DNA of 64,000 nt from the NCBI RefSeq assembly GCF_014638995.1, contig NZ_BMFR01000004.1, positions 1 through 64,000 of the forward strand, in the 5' to 3' direction. The DNA is from Virgibacillus oceani (lineage in GTDB: Bacteria > Bacillota > Bacilli > Bacillales > Amphibacillaceae). Made by a program: the position numbers and the translations under genes. Positions within the stretch are counted from its first letter, which is position 1. Each line of letters opens with the position of its first letter. Below the pieces are notes generated by a model. That model saw only the letters and a program-made list of their open reading frames with translations, had not been told where the DNA came from and searched no databases. This document shows positions 33,252 to 40,799 of this stretch, piece after piece.

Positions 33252-34343
33252 GTGATTCGTTTGTACGGTAAACGCTGGTTTCAAACATTAGTAGTGTTTA
33301 TTCTGGTATTTCTATTAATCTTGTTACTTTCTGCAACTGATTTTATTTTTGATCCTGTCTTTAAATATTTGGCTGCCGTTGCTTTTCCTGTTGTTGGGGC
33401 AGGTGTACTCTTTTATTTAACAAGGCCTATCATGAAGTTTCTTGAAAAATATAAGGTTCACCGTGTGCTGGCCATTTTTATCGTGTTTTTATTGTTAATC
33501 TTAGTCGGTTATTTGATTATAAATTACATTGCACCAATCGCACAGAAACAATTTACCAACTTAATTGACAATATACCTAAATGGGTGAAAAGTGCACAGG
33601 ATCTGATAACATATTGGCAATCAAACCAGGATATGATACCAGCTAATATCGAGAAGACAATAAACGATATTACCTCTAATTTACAGTCCTATGTTGAAGG
33701 AGCCATGACATTTATCTTCGGTTTCGTAAGTCAATTAATCGGCTTTGTTTTTTCCCTGGTACTGGTTCCATTCTTCCTATTTTTCATGCTCAAGGATGGA
33801 GATAAATTTGTTCCATTTGTAACGCAAATTTTTAGTAAAAAGAAGGCAGCAAACATCCGGAGTCTGCTGCATAAAATTGATGAAGCATTAACATCCTACA
33901 TTCAAGGTCAGCTGCTAGTCAGTGTTTGTATTGGGATACTATTATTTATTGGATACTTAATAATTGATTTAGAATACGCATTAACATTAGCGCTGTTTGG
34001 AATGTTTATGTGTGTCATTCCATTTATCGGGCCATTTATATCGGTAATCCCGGCAATGATCGTTGGTGTATTCCAGGATCCGATGATGGCCGTTTGGGTA
34101 GCAATCGTTATGATCGTGGCACAGCAAATTGAAGGTAACCTAATTTCGCCTAATATAATGGGGCGCGCATTATCATTGCATCCGTTGACGATTATTACCT
34201 TGATTTTAGCAGCGGGGAGTATTGCTGGATTCCTAGGAATTATTTTCGCTGTTCCATTCTATGCAGTTGTAAAAACAATCATTGTCCATTTTTATACAAC
34301 TTATCAAGACTCGAAGAAATCTAAAGAGGATGCATTAATATAA
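33252..34343 (+). CDS. AI-2E family transporter
   Basis: A 363-residue membrane protein of the AI-2E (PerM/TqsA) superfamily with about seven transmembrane helices and a central soluble region (about residues 95-155). It has the family pattern VPFFLFFMLKDGDKF and the C-terminal PFIGPFISVIPAMIVG, then GNLISPNIMGR. Members export small molecules or ions (autoinducer-2 export for TqsA, sodium/proton exchange in some bacilli); the substrate is undetermined. The start is a GTG with only a weak ribosome binding site, and a TTG nine bases later is an alternative. It ends in a strong terminator. Confidence 0.85.
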   Translation: MIRLYGKRWFQTLVVFILVFLLILLLSATDFIFDPVFKYLAAVAFPVVGAGVLFYLTRPIMKFLEKYKVHRVLAIFIVFLLLILVGYLIINYIAPIAQKQFTNLIDNIPKWVKSAQDLITYWQSNQDMIPANIEKTINDITSNLQSYVEGAMTFIFGFVSQLIGFVFSLVLVPFFLFFMLKDGDKFVPFVTQIFSKKKAANIRSLLHKIDEALTSYIQGQLLVSVCIGILLFIGYLIIDLEYALTLALFGMFMCVIPFIGPFISVIPAMIVGVFQDPMMAVWVAIVMIVAQQIEGNLISPNIMGRALSLHPLTIITLILAAGSIAGFLGIIFAVPFYAVVKTIIVHFYTTYQDSKKSKEDALI

Positions 34344-34368
34344 AGTGGCTTGAAAAGGTATTTTGGTC

Positions 34369-34412
34369 AAAAAATCCGAACTATAATTTCTTTAATTAGT
34401 TCGGATTTTTTT
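34369..34412 (+). terminator. Terminator of AI-2E-family gene
   Basis: AAAAAATCCGAACTA/TTAGTTCGGATTTTTTT stem. The stem core is the same as in the lipL terminator at 8329. Confidence 0.88.
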
Positions 34413-34453
34413 GGTTTTTGTAATCCTTACAGCTAATTTTAGATATTTTAAGA

Positions 34454-34485
34454 TGCTCTCCTGCCGATGTTCCTGCTCTCCTGCA
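34454..34485. repeat. 20-bp tandem repeat, CTCCTG-CGATG family
   Basis: Two GCTCTCCTG units exactly 20 bp apart (CTCCTG at 34458 and 34478), linked by CCGATGTTCCT. The array lies directly after the stop of the GNAT gene. Confidence 0.65.
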
Positions 34486-34491
34486 CCCTTT

Positions 34492-35337
34492 TTAGTTAAA
34501 CTTATATACAATCGAGTCCCCAACAACATAATAGCCAATTTTTTTATAGATGCTATTCGATGTTGGGTTTGCTTTATCCGTGTATAGGCTGCAAAATTGG
34601 AAGCCGTCTTCAAGTATCCTCCTTGATAATGCTGCAACAGCACTGGTTGCATACCCTTTACGTTTAAATTCATCTGGAGTAAATACAGCATTTATCGTAG
34701 CTCCATGCTTTGTCTTTCTTGATTGATTTACCATTGAAACAGGTACGCCTTCAACCTCCCAAAGATAAACAGTGCGATTGTTAATGAAATTTATTGCAGT
34801 TCGTGCTGCCTTTGACGCGGTGATTGTTTCGTTCGCTTGTAAACCAAACTGTTCCAGCCATTGTGTAAGTAATGCGTGATGTGCGCGATTCGCCTCAACT
34901 AGGATTCCATCAGTCATCGGAACATGGTTTACCTTGTCCAATTGGTAAATGAGCTGCTCCATATGTACACTTGCATTCCCGTCCGTCAGTTCAGTCCATT
35001 TGTTCACGAATAAATTTGTAGATCTGACAGGCCCAAGTATTCCGGGTACTTCCAGATTATTTTCAAACATAAAATTCGCAACAGATGCAATAACAGAATC
35101 TGCTACATGGTCTACATCAGCCATTATCCAATTATTTGGCGCTGTCCGCATAAATGCAAATATTACCTGATTATTAATTTCAACGTACCCTAAGTAATAT
35201 TCTGCATTTGTTTTACCATTTTCTAATAGTCTATTTAACAAGCCAAGCATTAAGTTATTACATGCTTCTTTTTTTAATAGTAATGATTCGGCCTTTTCTG
35301 CAAAAACTTCCGGCGAAGAAACAACTGTTATATTCAT
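34492..35337 (-). CDS. GNAT family N-acetyltransferase
   Basis: A 281-residue protein with a GNAT fold in its C-terminal half: NAVFTPDEFKRKGYATSAVAALSRRIL contains the acetyl-CoA-binding (R/Q)xxGxG/A-type loop, followed by LYTDKANPTSNSIYKKIGY, the usual beta-6/7 segment. The N-terminal half looks like a second, degenerate GNAT-like domain. The acceptor substrate is unknown. AAAGGGGA precedes the ATG. It is single and divergent from the small SE1561-family gene. Confidence 0.82.
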   Translation of the reverse strand: MNITVVSSPEVFAEKAESLLLKKEACNNLMLGLLNRLLENGKTNAEYYLGYVEINNQVIFAFMRTAPNNWIMADVDHVADSVIASVANFMFENNLEVPGILGPVRSTNLFVNKWTELTDGNASVHMEQLIYQLDKVNHVPMTDGILVEANRAHHALLTQWLEQFGLQANETITASKAARTAINFINNRTVYLWEVEGVPVSMVNQSRKTKHGATINAVFTPDEFKRKGYATSAVAALSRRILEDGFQFCSLYTDKANPTSNSIYKKIGYYVVGDSIVYKFN

Positions 35338-35427
35338 TTGGATTCCCCTTTTTAATAGTTAATCATAACCTATTATCCTTTCATGTAAAGGGTAAATCCG
35401 ATAAAATAATATATAGGAGTGATAACA

Positions 35428-35613
35428 ATGACTAAAAAAGAGATTGAGGCAAAGCTTGCGGAGCTTAAGTCTGATTATGTTCGAATCCAGGCGGACATGG
35501 AGAAATTGGTGCTGGTCGGCGGGAGAACGTCAACAGCCGAAGAAAAACTTATCGAACTAGAGGAAGAAATAAAATTAATGAATCGCAGGCTAGATGAGCT
35601 TGATGAACAGTAA
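35428..35613 (+). CDS. Small coiled-coil protein (SE1561 family)
   Basis: A 61-residue, highly charged, all-helical protein with heptad-like spacing (KKEIEAKLAELKSDYVRIQADMEKL; EEKLIELEEEIKLMNRRLDEL). It corresponds to the small SE1561 family seen across staphylococci and bacilli, function unknown. ATG 35428 has AGGAG 8 nt upstream; an earlier GTG overlaps that site. It is followed by a terminator. Confidence 0.75.
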   Translation: MTKKEIEAKLAELKSDYVRIQADMEKLVLVGGRTSTAEEKLIELEEEIKLMNRRLDELDEQ

Positions 35614-35676
35614 CAGCAAGTGACTGGCTTTTAATGTGCAGATTTACTCGTCCTTATTCTTGCACATGCTATATTT

Positions 35677-35717
35677 AAAAACAATGGAGACCGCATATGC
35701 GGATCTCCATTGTTTTT
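35677..35717 (-). terminator. Bidirectional terminator
   Basis: AAAAACAATGGAGA/TCTCCATTGTTTTT stem with an inner CGCATATGCG, between convergent genes. Confidence 0.88.
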
Positions 35718-37564
35718 CATTGATTGCCATTATTGTTTCGTCTATTTTCTAATTTTGCTTGAATTTTCTTATCCTGTGGTGACAAACTCACAACTGTATC
35801 ACCTGATTCTGGTGTCGATTTCATTTCTTCAGTGTAAAAAACAATTTTACCAGATGGCTTAATAAAGTATAGAAGTACAGCTTCTTCATCTCGTTCGTCA
35901 AGATAGCGATTGTAATTATACTGTTCCGTAATTGCCGTTTGCTTGAATCCAAAGCCAGATGTGATTTTCGTTGTTAAATCATCAGCTGATAATTCTTCTC
36001 CAAATAAAATTCGGCCGCCAATCTTATTCACGATATCATTTGTATCCTTGCTGTCGATCTGTTTGTACGGACTTATTTTAAATACATTTGTCCTGCCATA
36101 CTCCGGCATAAATGTTGTACATACAAGTGCATTGTAGGAATGGAAATCTGTTGCCGCGATTAAGTATTCATAAGGTGTTGTATCTAAATGGTATTCGGTT
36201 TGTTCAGACAGCATTTCACCGTGATAAAATGGAATTCCCGCTTCACGTGCTTTACGCAATCTTTCCCATGATTCATCAACGATAATAACCGGGACTTTCG
36301 ATTTTGCAAGCGATTTTGCCAGTTCAACAGTAAATCCATTGCTCCCGACAATAATTGTTCCAGGTCTTCCTTCCATTGACAGGTGAAGCTTCTTTGCCAG
36401 CCAGCTAATGGAAAACCCGTGTGCAACAACGGTGAAAAATACAAGGCCAAATGTTAACGTTGTAATAATAGAAGCATCTTCATAACCAGCCTCTCCTAAT
36501 ATGGCCGCAAAATAGCTGGATACGGTTAATGCAACAATACCTCTTGGTGCTATCCAGCCCACTAAGATTTTCTCATTCAGCGATATATCTGTGCCGATAG
36601 TTGATAGAAATATCGACAATGGGCGTACAAGAAACATCATCAACAATACATATCCGATAATATTTGGACTGAATATATGCAATAACGTATCTAAATCCAA
36701 TGAAGCAGCAAGCATAATGAAAATTGCTGAAATTAGCAGAATCGATAGGTTTTCTTTGAAATGGCGCATATCTTCAACAGAGCTTATTCCCATATTCGCA
36801 AGCGTCATACCCATTGCAGTAACAGCCAATAGTCCTGTTTCATGCATAACCTCGTCTGCAATCGTGAAGCATGTAATGACGACAACAAATACTGCTGGTG
36901 ATTTCAGATATTCTGGAATATTGCCCGTTTCAAACATCCAGCCAATTCCTTTACCAGATGCCCATCCAAGAATTGCTGCAAAAATGGATGCAGCAAAAAA
37001 CATGAGCAATGCTGAACCATCAGGGTTATGTGCAGTTAAATATGCAATGATTTCGAATGCAAATACCGCGAGTAATGCTCCAATAGGATCAACGATAATC
37101 CCTTCCCATTTTAAAATCTTCGCTGGTCTTGGTTTCAGTTTTGATTGGCGTAGTAAAGGCAAAATTACTGTCGGACCGGTTACGATAAATAAGCCGCCGA
37201 TGACAAATGCAACTGCCCAAGAGAGCCCTGCAATATAATGTGCTGTCAACGAGCCCGCAATCCAAGCAATAAACGCTCCAATGGTTGCAATACGCATTAA
37301 TGGGCGACCAAGGCCTCGCAGTTCTTTAAAATTTAAATTCAAGCTTCCTTCAAATAGAATGATGGCAACTGCCACTGTGATTATTGGTTTATATAATTCC
37401 CCAAAGTCTTCCTCGGGGTTCATAATTCCAAATATAGGTCCCACTAACAAGCCCGCCACAGACATGACAACAATAGCTGGCATACGATAACGCCATGACA
37501 GCCATTGGGAACCGATTCCCAGAAAGCCTATTAGCATTATTTCAAACAAAAGTGATGGAAACAT
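35717..37564 (-). CDS. Cation/proton antiporter with TrkA-N domain
   Basis: A 615-residue membrane protein: 12 or 13 helices of the monovalent cation/proton antiporter fold (residues 1-400), then a cytosolic nucleotide-binding RCK/TrkA-N domain (from about PGTIIVGSNGFTVELAKSLAK) and a TrkA-C-like tail. Membrane motifs include FEGSLNLNF, VTGPTVILPLL, GIIVDPIGALLA with an ion-binding Asp, and the WIAPRGIVAL segment typical of NhaP/CPA1-type carriers. It likely exchanges Na+ or K+ for H+ under nucleotide control. ATG 37564 has GGGGG 6 nt upstream. Suits halotolerant or alkaline growth (inferred). Confidence 0.87.
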   Translation of the reverse strand: MFPSLLFEIMLIGFLGIGSQWLSWRYRMPAIVVMSVAGLLVGPIFGIMNPEEDFGELYKPIITVAVAIILFEGSLNLNFKELRGLGRPLMRIATIGAFIAWIAGSLTAHYIAGLSWAVAFVIGGLFIVTGPTVILPLLRQSKLKPRPAKILKWEGIIVDPIGALLAVFAFEIIAYLTAHNPDGSALLMFFAASIFAAILGWASGKGIGWMFETGNIPEYLKSPAVFVVVITCFTIADEVMHETGLLAVTAMGMTLANMGISSVEDMRHFKENLSILLISAIFIMLAASLDLDTLLHIFSPNIIGYVLLMMFLVRPLSIFLSTIGTDISLNEKILVGWIAPRGIVALTVSSYFAAILGEAGYEDASIITTLTFGLVFFTVVAHGFSISWLAKKLHLSMEGRPGTIIVGSNGFTVELAKSLAKSKVPVIIVDESWERLRKAREAGIPFYHGEMLSEQTEYHLDTTPYEYLIAATDFHSYNALVCTTFMPEYGRTNVFKISPYKQIDSKDTNDIVNKIGGRILFGEELSADDLTTKITSGFGFKQTAITEQYNYNRYLDERDEEAVLLYFIKPSGKIVFYTEEMKSTPESGDTVVSLSPQDKKIQAKLENRRNNNGNQ

Positions 37565-37704
37565 ATCATACCCCCATATCCCTTCATAATATAAAAACAT
37601 TTTATATTCATATAGAATCAATGTAAACAATTTTACCCATTAAATTGATAAACAAAATCAATTACCCCTGTCATACAAATGTCAAAACTCTTTCATTCGC
37701 TGCA

Positions 37705-37733
37705 TTGACAAGCATTTGTTAATCTTGTACGAT
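37705..37733 (+). promoter_or_regulatory. brnQ promoter
   Basis: TTGACA (37705-37710), 17-bp spacer, TACGAT (37728-37733). It gives a leader of about 115 nt with no T-box or terminator that I could find. Confidence 0.6.
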
Positions 37734-37853
37734 TAATTTTGCTTCTAAGCATGCATAAAATAATTGCCAGCAAAATTGTCTGATAATATAGAAAATATAG
37801 CACGCTGGAATCGCTCTCCAACAAGGATGAATCATAGCAGGAGGACTTTCAAC

Positions 37854-39149
37854 ATGAATAAAGACACCTTTATTATAGGATTTATGTTATTTGCATTATT
37901 TTTTGGTGCAGGTAATTTAATATACCCGCCCACCTTAGGAATTGACTCAGGTACATCCTATTGGTCTGCAATCATCGGATTTGTTATTACTGGAGTGGGA
38001 TTACCGATTCTAGCAGTAACTGCAATCTCATTTGTAAAGAATGATGCCCGTGAGTTGGCAGACAAGGTTCATCCATTATTTGGACTTATTTTTACTTCTA
38101 TAGTATATCTTGCTATTGGCCCATTTTTTGGAATACCGCGCGCTGCAACGGTTGCATTCGAAATGAGTGTTGAACCATTTACATCGAACGGAGCTGCAAG
38201 TCTGTTCATTTTTACAACGATATTTTTCATTTTAGTCTTTGTCGTAAGTTTAAATCCCTCCAAAATGGTTGACCGGATTGGGCAATACCTTACACCGATT
38301 CTTTTAATCGCAATCGTGGCACTGAGTGTCGGCGGATTTCTGTTATTGGATAGCCCGCTATCTCAACCATCAGATAAATATTCAGATTCCCCGCTTTTCA
38401 CGGGTTTTGTAGAAGGCTATCTAACAATGGATGCGATTGCAGCACTTGCTTTTGGAATTATAGTAGTTAATGCATTCAAGGAACGCGGTGTTACTACACA
38501 ACCAGAACTAGTAAGATCAACATTAAAAGCCGGCTTAATTACAGGTATAGGCTTAATTACTGTTTATGGCTCCATCGGCTGGATTGGTGCAAAAATGGCT
38601 GCAACCGGCTCCTACAGTAACGGCGGCGATATTTTATCCAATGCAGCAGGTCTAATGTTCGGTAACTTTGGTGCATTATTACTTGGCATAATCGTTACGC
38701 TTGCATGTTTCACTACATCTGTAGGTTTAGTCGTTGCATGCGGCCAGTTTTTTATGAAAATTACTAAGATAGCCTATAAGTGGATCATTCTTATTGTTAC
38801 GATCGCAAGTTATCTTATCGCAAATCAAGGGTTAAATACAATTATCAGCTACTCAGTACCGGTACTTGTATTTATATATCCAATAGCAATTGTACTTATA
38901 TTGTTAACATTTACGCAAAAGTTATTTAATGGATCTGCAGCCGTTTATCGCGGGGCAATTTTATTAACAGCTATTACAAGCTTGTACGACGGATTAGTCG
39001 CATTTGGTTTCGAGCTGAACAGCATAACGCCAATCATGGAAAAGCTGCCATTCTTCTCGCTTGGATTAGGCTGGGTTGTTCCGGCGATTATTGGTGGATT
39101 GATTGGGTATTTGTTTCGTGGAATGTTGAATCCTAAGCATTTAATTTAA
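37854..39149 (+). CDS. brnQ: Branched-chain amino acid transporter BrnQ
   Basis: LIVCS-family cation symporter for leucine, isoleucine and valine: 431 residues with 12 predicted helices. The N-terminal FIIGFMLFALFFGAGNLIYPP is diagnostic, and GIIVVNAFKERG and the C-terminal SITPIMEKLPF fit the family. AGGAGG lies 9 nt before ATG 37854; the longer open frame begins in the promoter region and is not supported. It is monocistronic and convergent with the anti-sigma gene. Confidence 0.93.
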   Translation: MNKDTFIIGFMLFALFFGAGNLIYPPTLGIDSGTSYWSAIIGFVITGVGLPILAVTAISFVKNDARELADKVHPLFGLIFTSIVYLAIGPFFGIPRAATVAFEMSVEPFTSNGAASLFIFTTIFFILVFVVSLNPSKMVDRIGQYLTPILLIAIVALSVGGFLLLDSPLSQPSDKYSDSPLFTGFVEGYLTMDAIAALAFGIIVVNAFKERGVTTQPELVRSTLKAGLITGIGLITVYGSIGWIGAKMAATGSYSNGGDILSNAAGLMFGNFGALLLGIIVTLACFTTSVGLVVACGQFFMKITKIAYKWIILIVTIASYLIANQGLNTIISYSVPVLVFIYPIAIVLILLTFTQKLFNGSAAVYRGAILLTAITSLYDGLVAFGFELNSITPIMEKLPFFSLGLGWVVPAIIGGLIGYLFRGMLNPKHLI

Positions 39150-39178
39150 GAGTTAGATATCAAAATAGGTATAATTAT

Positions 39179-39272
39179 TAAGAGGCCGGGACATAGGTTG
39201 AAAACAAATTTAATTGATAGGTTTTGGAATTGATATTATTTGGTTTCCTAAAGTTTTTATGCCAGCCTCTTA
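39179..39272. terminator. Long inverted repeat, bidirectional terminator (GGCCGGGACATA type)
   Basis: TAAGAGGC (39179) pairs with GCCTCTTA (39265-39272). GG and CAT further inside pair too, around a loop of about 65 nt. Arms beginning GAGGCYGGGACATA are a widespread intergenic motif in Firmicutes from general knowledge. It lies between convergent brnQ and the anti-sigma gene. Confidence 0.6.
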
Positions 39273-39287
39273 ATTATTATAGATTTA

Positions 39288-40046
39288 TTACAATCCCGAT
39301 AAATCAATGGAGTTAGCTATTTGGATTATTTCTTTTCGATCAAGCCCATGAGTGGTTAATGTAAAGAAATACCTATTTGTAACAATATGGATTGAGCTGT
39401 AATAAGAAGAAGATTCCCCTTCAAGATGTAGAAATGAAGGATATCCTTTAATTTCAAGCTTCATTAAGTCTTCTTTCTTATACATTTCTTCTTCTACTTT
39501 TTGAATAACCTTTTTCTTGCTTTCAATGAGTTCACTTTGATCAAACCTTATAAATAGATCCGGTTGGTCAATATAATGAACTTCTGCTGAAATTAAATCG
39601 TCACGAGATTTTCTCATTATATATTTTGGGATCAATTCTTTTGGGATATTTGGTAAACGCAAGTCTATTTCTTTTGCTAATTCTTCTTTAGTCATATTAG
39701 TTTCGACTTTTGGAAATTCCTTAATATCATTAGATTTATTTTCGTTTTCATTATTCATAACGAACTGGTTCTCCGATTGATCATCCCTTATAGGTACATT
39801 AGCATTATTTGAAGTAATACTATGTGAAAAATAGTTATACCCAATAAATAATAAAACTATAAGAACTCCAATGCTTGAAGCATACTTAAGACCATTAACT
39901 ATTCTATTTTGATGACCATATGTATCTATATTCGACAGAATTTTGTTTTGAAGCTTATTCTTCCGTTTTTGATTCCAAATTATATCTTCATCTAGTTTTT
40001 TAAATAAATCATCAAAATAAGATTCATCTTTAAATTGTTTTTTCAT
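39288..40046 (-). CDS. Putative membrane anti-sigma factor
   Basis: A 252-residue single-pass protein: a charged N-terminal cytoplasmic region (about 1-50, long enough for a sigma-binding helix bundle), one transmembrane helix (about 54-73) and an extracellular part. The outer part has a polar linker rich in Asn, Glu and Lys (75-115) and a C-terminal domain that may resemble DUF4367-type sensor domains. No zinc-binding ZAS motif (HxxxCxxC) is present. Its start overlaps the end of the ECF sigma gene by 17 bp, the usual arrangement for a sigma/anti-sigma pair. The signal sensed is unknown. Confidence 0.72.
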   Translation of the reverse strand: MKKQFKDESYFDDLFKKLDEDIIWNQKRKNKLQNKILSNIDTYGHQNRIVNGLKYASSIGVLIVLLFIGYNYFSHSITSNNANVPIRDDQSENQFVMNNENENKSNDIKEFPKVETNMTKEELAKEIDLRLPNIPKELIPKYIMRKSRDDLISAEVHYIDQPDLFIRFDQSELIESKKKVIQKVEEEMYKKEDLMKLEIKGYPSFLHLEGESSSYYSSIHIVTNRYFFTLTTHGLDRKEIIQIANSIDLSGL

Positions 40047-40569
40047 TTAAAAACCCCTCCTTAATGAGTTGTTTTTCCAATGCTTGTATAGCCCTATACA
40101 GGGTAGTTTTCACTTTACCTTCAGACCAATTTAGTATTTCGGTTGTCTCTTTTATTGAAAAACCTTTTATTTTCCTTATAATAATCACTTCTCGATAGGA
40201 TTCTTTGAGATTACTTATTGCATTATATAATTCCTTTGAATTTTCCTTTATTTCTACAATATCTGCAGGTAATGGATTTGAATCTTCCCTTGTTAAAAGA
40301 ATATCTGCAATAATCCTTAGCGGTTTCTTTTTCCTTAAAAAATCAATAGTAATGTTATGAGCAATACTGAATAACCATGTTCTAGGATTTGATTTGTGTT
40401 CAAACGAATTGTAATACTTATAAGCTTTAATAAATGTTTCATGGGTTAAATCTTCAGCTTGTTGATAATCATGAATCATCAAACAGATATATTTAAATAT
40501 CGAATCACTGAATTGATGATACCACTCTGTAATTTCACTTTTTTTATTGCCCGACAAAATACCGTTCAC
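40030..40569 (-). CDS. ECF-type RNA polymerase sigma factor
   Basis: About 175-179 residues with sigma region 2 (YICLMIHDYQQAEDLTHETFIKAYKYYNSF; RTWLFSIAHNITIDFLRKKK) and region 4 (YREVIIIRKIKGFSIKETTEILNWSEGKVKTTLYRAIQALEK). The extracytoplasmic-function class is clear; the subgroup (SigV/SigX/SigM-like) is not settled. The annotated GTG at 40569 abuts a GGGGGG run, so a TTG at 40557 is a reasonable alternative start. It overlaps the downstream anti-sigma gene. The promoter upstream fits ECF recognition, implying positive autoregulation. Confidence 0.88.
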   Translation of the reverse strand: MNGILSGNKKSEITEWYHQFSDSIFKYICLMIHDYQQAEDLTHETFIKAYKYYNSFEHKSNPRTWLFSIAHNITIDFLRKKKPLRIIADILLTREDSNPLPADIVEIKENSKELYNAISNLKESYREVIIIRKIKGFSIKETTEILNWSEGKVKTTLYRAIQALEKQLIKEGFLNEKTI

Positions 40570-40594
40570 CCCCCTATCTCATAAATTCTATATT

Positions 40595-40622
40595 TAGACG
40601 TATTCTGGTTATAAAAGTCACA
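40595..40622 (-). promoter_or_regulatory. ECF-type autoregulatory promoter
   Basis: On the minus strand TGTGAC (-35, 40622-40617), 16-bp spacer, CGTCTA (-10, 40600-40595), about 25 bp before the sigma gene start. Bacillus ECF consensus is TGAAAC, 16-17 bp, CGTMTA, so it matches the -10 fully and four of six -35 bases. Confidence 0.6.
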
Positions 40623-40799
40623 GTAAGAGTTAGAAAAATATGATATAAATTCAATTTAACATAGACTTCAAAATTGGACATTTGAATAAAGATAAAATTA
40701 AAAAACCAAGCAACAAAATAACCCAAAATTCGATTTCTCAAAATCCGCTTCTTGACATAAAAAAATATGTTACGATTAGAGAAGTAGAGGAGGATCGTC

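Noticed and set aside
36591..37238. Plus-strand 215-codon frame
   Set aside because: Antisense to the cation/proton antiporter; composition is that of a reverse-complemented membrane protein.
37734..37853. T-box leader before brnQ
   Set aside because: No T-box core, specifier stem or terminator/antiterminator pair could be seen in the 120-nt leader.
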